DNA of 64,000 bases from Acetobacteraceae bacterium (lineage in GTDB: Bacteria; Pseudomonadota; Alphaproteobacteria; Acetobacterales; Acetobacteraceae): contig JAIXWG010000029.1 in the NCBI GenBank assembly GCA_027482245.1, forward strand, positions 58,360 to 122,359. The letters are read 5' to 3'. Positions 26,407 to 34,624 of this stretch are shown here, one piece after another (position 1 is the stretch's first letter; every line of letters begins with the position of its first letter). The position numbers and the translations under genes are program-made. Below the pieces are notes generated by a model. That model saw only the letters and a program-made list of their open reading frames with translations. It was not told the origin of the DNA and made no database searches.

Positions 26407-27503
26407 AGCCGCACGAGCCGAGCGGCCTCCGCCGCCCAGCCGAAGCGGGTCAGCGCGGCGTCCCGCCCCCGGGCGCCCATGGCGTCCCGCACCCCGGGAT
26501 CGGCCAGCGCCTGGATGGCGGCGGCGACGGCCGCGGCATCGGCCGTGTCCACCGTCAGCCCGCAATCGGCGCTGCGCACGATGGCGGACACCTCCTCCGC
26601 CAGGGCGGGCACGATCACCGGCAGTCCGGCCAGCATGCAGTCGAACAGCTTGTGCGGCAAAGCGAGGCGGTGGTTCTCCACCCCCGGCTGGAACAGCACC
26701 AGGCCGATATCGGCCTTCGCCGCCAGGGCGATCGCATCCTCCCGCGGCATCCAGTCCAGGTATTCCACCTGGCCCGCCAGGCCCAGCGCCAGGCTGCGCT
26801 CCCGGAAGGCACCCTCGCTGCCATCGGTGAAGCGGCCGATCAGCCGCAGCCTGGTGCCGGGCGGCAGCAGGGCCAGCGCCTCCAGCATGATGAAGGCGCC
26901 GCGCGCGCGGGTCAGCGCGCCGAGATGCAGCAGCGTGAGGGGCCCCGGCCGGTGGCGGCGCGGCGCGACGGGAACGGGGGTGGCGTAGTTGCGCACCGGC
27001 GTGCAGCGCGCGGCGCCGCCGAGCCAGCCCTCCAGCCCATCCTTCGCCACCACCACCGCATCGGCGCGCCCCGCCATCATGCGGCAGGCGGCCGCGACCG
27101 CGGCGCGGGCCAGCGGGCGCAGCGGCCGCGGCAGCAGGGGGTCGAGGCGGGAGGGATAGTGTTCATGCACGTCGAGCACGACCCGCGCGCCGCAACGCCG
27201 CGCCGCCAGCAGGGCCGCCAGCCAGCTATCCGGTTCATGCGCGTGGATCACCGCCGGACGCAGCGCGGCGGCGCGGCGGGCCAGCGCCGGGATCGCCATC
27301 AGCCGGGCCCGCCAGCCTCCCGCGGGGCGCGGATAGGTCTGCAGCGCCACGCCATGCAGCAGCTGCGTCCCGGCCACGGGCCCCGGCGCCAGGTGCCGCA
27401 CCGGGAAGCCCGCCGCCGCGAGCGCCGCGCCTTCCTTGGCGACGATGCGCACATCCTCCACCGGATGGGCGGCGGAAAGCATCAGGACGGCGGGCGGCGT
27501 CAC
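26310..27503 (-). CDS. Glycosyltransferase family 4 protein (1)
   Basis: A GT-B fold glycosyltransferase of 397 residues. The N-terminal acceptor half has VIHAHEPDSWLAALLAARR and VVLDVHEHYPSRLDPL. The C-terminal GT1/GT4 nucleotide-sugar half has LLHLGALTRARGAFIMLEAL, the E-x7-E-like ENHRLALPHKLFDCMLAGLPVIVP region and GCGLTVDTADAAAVAAAI. It overlaps the next GT4 gene by 4 nt and is the last gene of the minus-strand polysaccharide operon. Its 3' end runs 97 nt into the dihydroxyacetone kinase gene on the other strand. Donor and acceptor sugars cannot be predicted. Confidence 0.9.
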   Translation of the reverse strand: MTPPAVLMLSAAHPVEDVRIVAKEGAALAAAGFPVRHLAPGPVAGTQLLHGVALQTYPRPAGGWRARLMAIPALARRAAALRPAVIHAHEPDSWLAALLAARRCGARVVLDVHEHYPSRLDPLLPRPLRPLARAAVAAACRMMAGRADAVVVAKDGLEGWLGGAARCTPVRNYATPVPVAPRRHRPGPLTLLHLGALTRARGAFIMLEALALLPPGTRLRLIGRFTDGSEGAFRERSLALGLAGQVEYLDWMPREDAIALAAKADIGLVLFQPGVENHRLALPHKLFDCMLAGLPVIVPALAEEVSAIVRSADCGLTVDTADAAAVAAAIQALADPGVRDAMGARGRDAALTRFGWAAEAARLVRLYRSLTAPANAAIQAAMAAAPASVWPSARSPR

Positions 27504-28789
27504 GGGACGAGCGCCCTGGCATCCGTGCCGGCATGCCCCGCCACCGCCTCCACCGTCGCCACCAGACGGGCGGCGATCTGGCGGCTGTCGAAATGCCGCT
27601 CCGCCAGGCGGCGCGCGGCCTGGCCCATGATGCGGCGGCGGGCCGGGTCATCCGCCATGGCGAGCAGCGCGGCGGCCAGCCCATCGGCATCCCCGGGCGG
27701 CACGGTCAGCCCGCAGCCGCCTTCCGCCAGCAGGCGCTGCGCCCGGCCCGGGACATTGGCCACCACCGGCAGCCCCGCCGCCAGGCATTCGGCCAGCTTG
27801 TTGGGCGCCGTCCATTCCGCGAATTCCGGCACCGGCGCCAGGCAGAGCAGGCCGACATCGGCGCCGGCCAGCAGCCCCGCCAGGCGGCGCTTCGGCATCG
27901 GGTCGAGGAAGGTCACGGGCAGGTCCTCGGCCGCCGCGCGGGCCATCAGGGCCGGCTTCTCCACCCCATCGCCGACCAGCGTGATGCGGATGCCGGTGGC
28001 GCGCAGCCGCGAAGCGGCATCCAGCAACACGCCGAGCCCATTCGCCCGGCCATGCGCCCCGGCATAGACCGCGACCATCTCCCCCGCCCCCACGCCATCC
28101 GGCCGCCAGGGCCGGGCATCGGGGCCGAAGAGGCTGACATCCGCGCCCTGCGGCAGCACGCGCAGCCGGTCCGGATCCGTCCCCCGCGCCAGTGCCGTGC
28201 GGGCCATGCCCTCGGTCAGCGCGATGACGGCGGAAGCCCGGCGGCAGGCGGCATCGACCAGCCGGCCGATCGCGGCCAGCACAGGGCCCGGCACGCCGCC
28301 GCCGCCTTGTCCTGCCCCGGGGCGAGCCCCGGGACGAGACAGGGCGGCGGGCAGTTCGGGCCAGGGGTCGCGGATCTCGAACAGGAAGGGCGTGCCGCGC
28401 AGCCGCCGGGCCAGCAGCGCCGGGATCGCCACCGTGGGCGGGGTGGAGGAGGCGATGAGCAGGTCCCAGCCCTGCCCGAGGGCAAGCCGCGACGCCGCCG
28501 CGGCGTAGCGCAGGAAGACCAGGCTGCGCCGCGCCAGGGATTGCGCATTGCCATAGGGCAGGTCGAATTCCACCACCTCGAACCCCGCCACCGCGCCGCG
28601 GCGGCTGCCCTGGCGGAAGGGGCCCGACAGCCCCGTGGCGGCGCCGTCATAGCGGCCGCAGGCCAGTGTCACCGCATGCCCGGCCTCGGCCAGCGCCCGG
28701 GCGTGGTTGTAGGCGCGCGTCGCCGTGGCCCCGTCGGGGGTCGAGAAATGCTGGTGCAGGTAGAGGATGCGGAGCGGCATGGCCTTCAC
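27500..28789 (-). CDS. Glycosyltransferase family 4 protein (2), WbuB-like
   Basis: A GT4 enzyme of 429 residues with the WbuB-like N-terminus ILYLHQHFSTPDGATATRAY, IASSTPPTVAIPALLARR and FEIRDPWPELPAAL. The donor-binding half shows DVGLLCLAPVPEFAEWTAPNKLAECLAAGLPVV. Between the halves, at about residue 150-166, sits an unusual Gly/Pro/Arg insertion (SRPGARPGAGQGGGG). It is encoded by a palindromic element (28302-28347), which looks like an in-frame insertion. It overlaps the aminotransferase and the following GT4 by 4 nt each. A role in a GlcNAc- or FucNAc-type linkage would be inference from WbuB only. Confidence 0.88.
   Translation of the reverse strand: MKAMPLRILYLHQHFSTPDGATATRAYNHARALAEAGHAVTLACGRYDGAATGLSGPFRQGSRRGAVAGFEVVEFDLPYGNAQSLARRSLVFLRYAAAASRLALGQGWDLLIASSTPPTVAIPALLARRLRGTPFLFEIRDPWPELPAALSRPGARPGAGQGGGGVPGPVLAAIGRLVDAACRRASAVIALTEGMARTALARGTDPDRLRVLPQGADVSLFGPDARPWRPDGVGAGEMVAVYAGAHGRANGLGVLLDAASRLRATGIRITLVGDGVEKPALMARAAAEDLPVTFLDPMPKRRLAGLLAGADVGLLCLAPVPEFAEWTAPNKLAECLAAGLPVVANVPGRAQRLLAEGGCGLTVPPGDADGLAAALLAMADDPARRRIMGQAARRLAERHFDSRQIAARLVATVEAVAGHAGTDARALVP
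28302..28347. repeat. Palindromic element inside a glycosyltransferase gene
   Basis: A perfect core CCCGGGGC-GA-GCCCCGGG (28316-28333) is flanked by imperfect arms TTGTCCTGC.../...ACGAGACAG and outer CCGCC/GGCGG pairs. It is read in frame as a Gly/Pro/Arg-rich stretch. The segment falls between two conserved GT4 blocks, so it looks like a short palindromic repeat that entered the coding sequence without breaking the frame. Confidence 0.65.
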
Positions 28790-29976
28790 GCCCGCGCGCA
28801 GGCCCGGATCAGGTCGATGACCCGGGCCTGGTCGGCCTCCGTCATCCCGGTGCCGGATGGCAGGCAGAGCCCGCGTTCGAACAGCGCCGCCGCCGTGGCG
28901 CCGCCGGCCTGGGGCGCGTCCCGGAAGGCGGGCTGCAGGTGCAGCGGCTTCCAGGCCGGGCGGCTTTCGACCCCGCCCGCCAGCAGCGCCCGGCGCACGC
29001 CTTCCCGGTCCGTGCCGAAGGGGGCGGGATCGACCAGCAGCACGGTCAGCCAGCGATTGGCGCGGCCCCAGGCGGGTTCCGCGATGAAGCCGAGGCCCGG
29101 CAGATCCGCGAGCCCCGCGACGTAGCGGGCGAAGACATCCCGCCGCCGCGCCACGCGCGCCGCCAGCGCCGGCAACTGCGCCAGCCCGACCGCGGCCAGG
29201 ATGGAGGAGAGGCCGTAGGTGTAGCCGGTGGTCTCATGCTCGTAATGGGGCCAGGGCTCCTTCGCCTGGCCGGCCAGTTGCCGGGCGCGGGCCAGCAGCC
29301 TGGTATCCTCCCCGGCCAGGGCGCCGCCCCCGCCCGCGGTGACGATCTTGTTGCCGTTGAAGGAGAAGGCGGCGAGCCGCGCGCCCTGCCCCGCATGGCG
29401 CCCGCCGCGCTGCGTGGCGCCCATGGCGGCCGCGCTGTCGCACATCACCGGCACGCCCCAGCGGTCGCAGGCCGCGACGATGGCGTCGAGGTCGCAGCAC
29501 TGCCCGTAGAGATCGACCGGCACCACGACCCGCGGCAGGCGCCCGCGCCGCGCGGCCTTCGACAATTCCTCCGCCAGCAGCCCGGGATCGAGCGTCCAGC
29601 CGGTCTCCACCACGTCGAGGAAGCGGGGCGTGGCGCCCATCTGCACGGCTGGCGCCACGCTGGCGACGAAGGTCATCGCCGGCGCCCAGACCTCATCCCC
29701 CGGCTCCACGCCCAGCACCCGGTAGCCGAGATGCAGCGCCGCGGTGCCTGAGGCGGTGGCCAGCACCTCCCCCATCCCCGTCACCGCGCCGATCGCGGCC
29801 TCGAACGCCGCGGGGGCGGGGCCGGCCGGGGCCAGCCAGCCGGCTTCCAGCGTCTCCCTCACCCGCTCCGCCTCGCCGCCCGCCAGATGGGGCGGGGACA
29901 GCAGCAGGGGCGCGGCGGAAGGCCGCGTGGGGAAGGGGAGGATTGCGCCGGCGGCAGCGGGCAGGGGCGTGGCCAT
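28786..29976 (-). CDS. DegT/DnrJ/EryC1/StrS sugar aminotransferase
   Basis: A PLP-dependent aminotransferase of 396 residues acting on keto-sugar nucleotides, probably in making an amino sugar for the exopolysaccharide. The fold signatures are ATASGTAALHLGYRVLGVEPGDEV, then VVVPVDLYGQCCDLDAI, then MCDSAAAMGA. The PLP lysine is Lys210 in FSFNGNKIVTAGGGGAL. The C-terminal ESRPAWKPLHLQPAF is typical of the perosamine/4-amino-sugar (PglE-like) branch. It has its own upstream gap of 94 nt with a candidate promoter, so the aminotransferase-GT4-GT4 trio may be transcribed separately from the genes upstream. Confidence 0.9.
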   Translation of the reverse strand: MATPLPAAAGAILPFPTRPSAAPLLLSPPHLAGGEAERVRETLEAGWLAPAGPAPAAFEAAIGAVTGMGEVLATASGTAALHLGYRVLGVEPGDEVWAPAMTFVASVAPAVQMGATPRFLDVVETGWTLDPGLLAEELSKAARRGRLPRVVVPVDLYGQCCDLDAIVAACDRWGVPVMCDSAAAMGATQRGGRHAGQGARLAAFSFNGNKIVTAGGGGALAGEDTRLLARARQLAGQAKEPWPHYEHETTGYTYGLSSILAAVGLAQLPALAARVARRRDVFARYVAGLADLPGLGFIAEPAWGRANRWLTVLLVDPAPFGTDREGVRRALLAGGVESRPAWKPLHLQPAFRDAPQAGGATAAALFERGLCLPSGTGMTEADQARVIDLIRACARA

Positions 29977-30000
29977 GCGAACCCATAAGTTGATAGACTG

Positions 30001-30028
30001 TTAATAGACATCACATCGTGATTGATAA
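30001..30028 (-). promoter_or_regulatory. Candidate promoter of the aminotransferase-GT trio
   Basis: On the minus strand TTATCA (30023-30028) and TATTAA (30001-30006) are 16 nt apart. The -10 box ends 24 nt from the start codon, in a pocket much richer in A+T than its surroundings. The spacer is almost filled by an inverted repeat, ATCAC-GAT-GTGAT (30010-30022), which may be an operator. Confidence 0.5.
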
Positions 30029-30070
30029 CCGGCCCGGTTCGCAAGTCCTGTCAGCGACGCCGGGCCGCCT

Positions 30071-30682
30071 TCACCGGCGCTTTTCGGCCATGGCACCGGC
30101 CGGGTCGAAGGCGGGCATGGTGGCGTGCCCGGGGGCGGAGGCCCCCTGGCCGCGCAGCCAGACGCCGAGGCTGCGCAGCGCCAGCGCGATGTCACCGAGG
30201 AAGCGGGGCGGCGCCTCCGCATAGGCGGCGTCCAGTTCCAGCCGCCGGTCCCAGGGCACGGCGTTGCGCCCCGCCGCCACGCCGGGCCCCAGCAGCCCCG
30301 GCCGCACCCGCAGCCGCAGCGCCTGGCGCGGCGAGTAGAGCGCCGTGTAGGCCAGCGGCAGGGGGCGCGGGCCGACCAGGCTCATCTCCCCCCGCAGCAC
30401 GTTGATCAGCTGTGGCAATTCATCGAGGCCCGAGGCGCGGAGCCAGCGGCCGAAGCCATCCAGCCGCTCCGCATCGCTCCCCGGCCCCACCGCCATCGAC
30501 CGGAATTTCTTCAAGCTGAAGGCCGTGCCGTTCAGGCCCGCGCGGGGCTGGGTGAAGAAGACGGGCGCGCCAAGGCGCCAGCGCACCGCCAGCGCCACCG
30601 CGGCGAAGAGCGGCGACAGCAGGATCAGCAGCAGCGCCGCCCCCACCACGTCCAGCGCCCGCTTGCCGAAGCGCTCATGCAT
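30071..30682 (-). CDS. Polyprenyl-phosphate sugar-1-phosphate transferase (PglC/WcaJ-like)
   Basis: The initiating enzyme for a lipid-linked glycan: it moves a sugar-1-phosphate onto undecaprenyl phosphate at the inner membrane. The 203 residues fit the small monotopic class. An N-terminal re-entrant hydrophobic helix (VVGAALLLILLSPLFAAVALAV) precedes VFFTQPRAGLNGTAFSLKKFRSM. The catalytic region ASGLDELPQLINVLRGEMSLVGPRPLPLAY follows, where the usual DE dyad is visible. It overlaps the ligase gene by 8 nt. Confidence 0.93.
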   Translation of the reverse strand: MHERFGKRALDVVGAALLLILLSPLFAAVALAVRWRLGAPVFFTQPRAGLNGTAFSLKKFRSMAVGPGSDAERLDGFGRWLRASGLDELPQLINVLRGEMSLVGPRPLPLAYTALYSPRQALRLRVRPGLLGPGVAAGRNAVPWDRRLELDAAYAEAPPRFLGDIALALRSLGVWLRGQGASAPGHATMPAFDPAGAMAEKRR

Positions 30683-31889
30683 GGGCGGCCTCCAGCGGGC
30701 GGGCGGAGAGGCCGAGGCTCAGCGCCAGGCCGAGGGCGAACCAGGCCATGCGGTTGCCGAGGTCCGTCGAGACCATGATGGTCATCGCCACCGGCAGCAC
30801 CATCGCCGCCATCCGCGCCAGCCGCGCGGCGGGGATCACCGGCGCCAGGCGCAGCATGGCGAAGGCCGCGCCGCCGAAGGTGCCGAGCCAGAGGAGCAGG
30901 CCCGGCAGCCCGCCTTCGGCCAGCGCCTCCAGCGCATGGTTGTGGGGGTAGAGGCCGCGACGCTCCCCATGGCCGGCGGCGATGGTGAAGCCACCGGTGC
31001 CGAGGCCGAAGGGCGCGGCTTCCCCGGCCCAGGACAGCGCCGCGCTCCACAGCCCCCGCCGCGCATCGAGCCCGGCGGCATCGCCCGTCAGCCGTTCCAG
31101 CGTGCGCAGGCCCTCCGCCTGGTCGGGATGCAGCAGCAGCCAGAGCAGGCCGGCCAGGCCCGCGGCGGCGACCGCCGTGACCCAGGCGAGCGCGGGCCCG
31201 CGCGGCAGGCGGAGCGCGGGGGCGAGTGCGACGCCGAGCAGCAGCGCCACCAGCGCGGTGCGCCCGCCCGGCAGCAGCGCCGCGGCCGCCAGCGCCAGGA
31301 TCAGCGCGGCCCAGAAGGCGCGCCCGGGCCAGGACGGCGCCTCCACCAGCTTCACCGCCGCCAGCGCGGCGGCGGTGGCCATGGCGAGGCCCGCCAGCTG
31401 GTATTGCAGGCGCTGCGCCTCCGCTTCCAGCAGCGCCTCCAGCGCCCAGCCGCCCACCACGCCCCAGGCGACGATCGCGGCCAGCAGCGCGCCGATGGCG
31501 ATGGTGGTGGCCGACAGCGCCCGGCGCGAAGCGGGCTCCGCCCCCACCATCAGCCCGGCCGCCAGCATCAGCGGGCCGGCCAGCACCACCTCCGGCAGCT
31601 TGGCGGCGAGGATGACGGAGGACGGGCTCCAGGCCCCCGCCACGACCAGCCAGGCCCAGAACAGCCCCGCGGCGGCGAGCGGCGGTGCGATGGCCGGGTC
31701 CACCCGCCAGCGCCGCGACACCGCCAGCAGCGCCAGCGCGGGCAACAGCAGGGCGAGGCTGGCCAGCGTCAGGTCGATCGGCAGCCGCGCCAGCGGCGGC
31801 GCCGTCTTCAGCGCGCCGGCCATCTGCAGGGTGGCGGCCAGCCCGCCCGCCGCCAGCGCGACCGGTGCGGCAGGCGGCGGGGCCGTCAT
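30675..31889 (-). CDS. O-antigen ligase / Wzy-like polysaccharide protein
   Basis: A polytopic membrane protein of 404 residues with some ten to twelve hydrophobic segments and the Wzy_C (O-antigen ligase) region. GGRTALVALLLGVALAP and RRGLYPHNHALEALAEGGLPGLLLW give the conserved Arg and the PHN(x)-type His motif of WaaL/Wzy proteins. In this locus it could polymerise the exopolysaccharide or ligate it. Sequence alone does not separate the two. It overlaps its neighbours by 4 and 8 nt. Confidence 0.85.
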   Translation of the reverse strand: MTAPPPAAPVALAAGGLAATLQMAGALKTAPPLARLPIDLTLASLALLLPALALLAVSRRWRVDPAIAPPLAAAGLFWAWLVVAGAWSPSSVILAAKLPEVVLAGPLMLAAGLMVGAEPASRRALSATTIAIGALLAAIVAWGVVGGWALEALLEAEAQRLQYQLAGLAMATAAALAAVKLVEAPSWPGRAFWAALILALAAAALLPGGRTALVALLLGVALAPALRLPRGPALAWVTAVAAAGLAGLLWLLLHPDQAEGLRTLERLTGDAAGLDARRGLWSAALSWAGEAAPFGLGTGGFTIAAGHGERRGLYPHNHALEALAEGGLPGLLLWLGTFGGAAFAMLRLAPVIPAARLARMAAMVLPVAMTIMVSTDLGNRMAWFALGLALSLGLSARPLEAAHA

Positions 31890-32761
31890 TCCGCCGGCTC
31901 CACCCGCAATGGCCGCGCGACCGGGCGCGACGGCGACGGCAGGGCGCGCAGCAGCACCCCGGCGCCCACCAGCCCGATGGCCGCCATCGGCGCCGCGACC
32001 AGCAGCAGCAGCAGCAGCAGCGGGCGATTGGGCAGGGAGGGGCGGATCTCCACCATGGGCGCGGAGACCAGCCGCGCGGCCACCGCCTCATCCGCCGCCA
32101 CCACCACGCCGGCGCGCTGGTTCAGCGCGAGCAGTTCATAGAGCGACTGGCGGATGTAGAGGTCGGGCTCCCGCACCATCCGCGCCTCCAGCGCCGCGAC
32201 GCGGCGGCGGGACAGTTCCTCCAGGTCCGCGCGCACCTTGGCCTCGGCGAAGGCGTGCAGGCGGGCGAGCGCGTCCAGCGCGAAGTCGCGGTCGCGGTGG
32301 GGCAGGGACAGGCCCCAGGTGACGGCGCCGAGCGTCTGGGTCAGCGCCAGGTTGCGCTCCAGCCAGTCCCGCGCATCGTCCAGGTCGGCCTGGATGCGCA
32401 GGTCCAGCGCCTCCCGGATCGCGCCGCCGGGCCAAGCGGCGCGGCGTTCGGTGATCAGCGCCAGCAGGGGCGTGTCCCGCACCAGCATGGCCGCGGCCTC
32501 CGCCGAGCGCAGCGCGCCGAGGTAGACGGCGAAGTTCCCCGATGGCCGCGGGTCCAGCAGGCCGGAGACGGTGGAGGCGGAGGACAGCAGCGTGGAGGTG
32601 GCGATGCCCGTCGTCTCCGCGGGCGCCACCATCGCCTCCGCCACGTATTGCCGCGGCCACTGGATGATGACGGTGCCGCCGGCGCCGAGGATCAGCGTGG
32701 TGATCAGCAGGACCCGCCAGCGCAGCGCCAGGATGCGGGCGAGGAGGAGGTCAAGCGGCAT
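31886..32761 (-). CDS. Wzz-type chain-length determinant-like protein
   Basis: A 291-residue protein with two membrane helices, at residues 14-33 (WRVLLITTLILGAGGTVII) and about 247-271. These flank a periplasmic helical domain, the polysaccharide co-polymerase topology. No C-terminal tyrosine-kinase domain is present, so it is the short PCP-1-like type. It overlaps the heparinase gene by 11 nt and the ligase gene by 4, which places it squarely in the polysaccharide operon. Individual sequence motifs are weak; topology and context carry the call. Confidence 0.72.
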   Translation of the reverse strand: MPLDLLLARILALRWRVLLITTLILGAGGTVIIQWPRQYVAEAMVAPAETTGIATSTLLSSASTVSGLLDPRPSGNFAVYLGALRSAEAAAMLVRDTPLLALITERRAAWPGGAIREALDLRIQADLDDARDWLERNLALTQTLGAVTWGLSLPHRDRDFALDALARLHAFAEAKVRADLEELSRRRVAALEARMVREPDLYIRQSLYELLALNQRAGVVVAADEAVAARLVSAPMVEIRPSLPNRPLLLLLLLVAAPMAAIGLVGAGVLLRALPSPSRPVARPLRVEPAE

Positions 32762-34592
32762 GCGGGGGGGCGCCTGTGGGGAGTGCCACCTGGGTGAGGA
32801 GGCGGGAGATCGGCGCCAGGGCGGTCACGACCAGGATGGGCACGGGGCGCAGGGCGCCATAGGAGGGGCTTTCCCATCCCTCGGCGAGGCGCAGCGCGAC
32901 CGGTGCATCGGCCGTGACGGTGATTCCCGCGCAGGCCGCTGCCACCCCATCGGCCACCCCATCCGCCATTGGGCGCCAATCGCCGGGCGGCAGGCGCCAA
33001 TGCCAGGCGACCCGCCGGAAGGGGCCGGCCAAGCGATCCTCGATGATCCAGCGCCGGCCTTCCGCCACCACCCGCCGTTCGGTCCGGTTGCCGGCATGGT
33101 CGCGCATCCAGGCCCCATCCGGCACCAGGCCGAGCCGCGGCCAGCGCGCCAGCAGGAAGCGCCCGGCCCGCGGCATCGCGTCCTGGCCGTCGAAGACCGG
33201 GGCGTTGTGGGCGGCGGCCCCCGCGATGGCGTCCCACCATTCCGGCGCGGGCGGGTTGTAGGACCCCGTGCCGCCATCCCGCAGCACCACCGTCGCGCCG
33301 TCGCGGAGCGTCAGGTGCAGCAGGTCCGACTGCGCGGGACGGAAGCGCAGCGGCCCCGTCCGCAGCAGCGCCGCGGCACCTGCCGCCGCCCAGCCCATCG
33401 TCCCCGCCGCCACCCATCGTTCGGGCCGGTCCAGCCGCGCCGCGGGGCAGGGCAGGCCCAGCCAGGCGCAGCCCGGATCTTCCGCCAGCCCGGCGGAGGC
33501 GCCCGCGAACAGCCGCGCCGCGCGCTCCACGCTGCCCCGCGCATCGCCCGCGCCGTGCAGGCCGAGGTCGGCAAGCGCCGACCCGTCCTCCACCCCGAGC
33601 GCCGACCCGCTGCCATCCTCGGCCGTGACGCGGTGCAGCCAGGCTGTGAGCGCGGCGGCGCAGGTGGCGAGCGGGGCGGGGAAGGCGGGCGCGCCATGGC
33701 GCCGGCGCAGCCATTCCGCGACGGACAGCGTATCCAGCGCCAGCCGCGCATAGCCGGCCGAAACCTGCGCGAAGCCGCCATCCGGCGCGACCAGCCGCGC
33801 CACCGCGGCCGAGAGGCGCCTTTGCGCGCGTCCGGCACCGTCCCGGTCCCCCAGGAGCAGCGCGCAGGCGAAGGCGCCGGCAGGCTCCGAGATGGCGTGG
33901 TTGTTGTCCTGCGCCGCGGCATAGGCGGGCGTCGCCGCGATGCGCCGGGCGCAGAGGCCGAGCAGCGCCCGCGCGCCCGGTGGCGGATCGCGATCGGCAT
34001 CGAGCAGCGCCAGGGCCAGGCCTAGGGTGAGCGCCCGCAGCGCCGCTTCCTGCCCGCAGGCCCAGGCGGGGCCGCGGAAGGCCGGGTTGGCGTCGGCCCA
34101 GTGCCGCAGCAGCGCCTCCGCCCGTGCCAGATGCGCGCCGCCCGGGTCGATCCGCGCGGCCTGCGCCAGCAGCAGCACGTCACCGAAGCGATGCCGTTCC
34201 CATACCGGCCGCACATCCCCCGCGCGGAACAGGTCCAGGCCGAGGGCGGGCGCGGCGGCATCGAAGGGGCCGTGCCAGTCCGGCCGCGCGGGCAGGGCCG
34301 CGGCGGCGGCCAGCAGCCGCGCGGCCTGCCCCACCGGCAGCGGTGGCGCGGCGGGGACGACGGGTGGCAGCAGCGCGCCGGTGACCGCCACCGGGTCGCG
34401 CAGCCGCCTCGCGGGCAGGCCGAGCGCCATCGCCACGCGATGCCACAGGAACAGCCCGACCGGCCGCGGACCCAGCCGCCAGGCCGCATCCAGGCGCAGC
34501 AGCGCCGCATCGCGGCGGCCCGGCGCATCGGGCTGGGCTGGCGCAACCGCGACGTCCAGTCCCGGTGAAAGGGGGGCTTGGTTCGGCATCAT
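32751..34592 (-). CDS. Heparinase II/III-family protein
   Basis: A 613-residue protein with the two-part plan of polysaccharide lyases. An alpha/alpha helical N-terminal region (about 130-340) contains DNNHAISEPAGAFACALLLGD with the conserved Asn-His. A C-terminal beta-sandwich (about 400-580) contains VVLRDGGTGSYNPPAPEWWDAIAGAAAHNAPVFDGQD, matching the usual His-Asn block. No signal peptide is evident, which is unusual for a lyase and common for those encoded in exopolysaccharide loci. It is first in the minus-strand operon and may trim or epimerise the polymer. ATGATG at 34592/34589 leaves the start uncertain by one codon. Confidence 0.83.
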   Translation of the reverse strand: MMPNQAPLSPGLDVAVAPAQPDAPGRRDAALLRLDAAWRLGPRPVGLFLWHRVAMALGLPARRLRDPVAVTGALLPPVVPAAPPLPVGQAARLLAAAAALPARPDWHGPFDAAAPALGLDLFRAGDVRPVWERHRFGDVLLLAQAARIDPGGAHLARAEALLRHWADANPAFRGPAWACGQEAALRALTLGLALALLDADRDPPPGARALLGLCARRIAATPAYAAAQDNNHAISEPAGAFACALLLGDRDGAGRAQRRLSAAVARLVAPDGGFAQVSAGYARLALDTLSVAEWLRRRHGAPAFPAPLATCAAALTAWLHRVTAEDGSGSALGVEDGSALADLGLHGAGDARGSVERAARLFAGASAGLAEDPGCAWLGLPCPAARLDRPERWVAAGTMGWAAAGAAALLRTGPLRFRPAQSDLLHLTLRDGATVVLRDGGTGSYNPPAPEWWDAIAGAAAHNAPVFDGQDAMPRAGRFLLARWPRLGLVPDGAWMRDHAGNRTERRVVAEGRRWIIEDRLAGPFRRVAWHWRLPPGDWRPMADGVADGVAAACAGITVTADAPVALRLAEGWESPSYGALRPVPILVVTALAPISRLLTQVALPTGAPPHAA

Positions 34593-34624
34593 CGTAATGA
34601 TTATGCTACACAGGGTCGCAAATC
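34593..34624. promoter_or_regulatory. 32-bp divergent intergenic region of the polysaccharide locus
   Basis: Only 32 nt separate the heparinase and SLBB gene starts, and they are distinctly A+T-rich (TAATGATTATGC). No strong Shine-Dalgarno is seen for either gene. TAGCATAAT on the minus strand and TTATGC/TATGCT on the plus strand could be overlapping -10 elements, with the remaining promoter parts lying inside the opposite coding regions. Confidence 0.4.
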
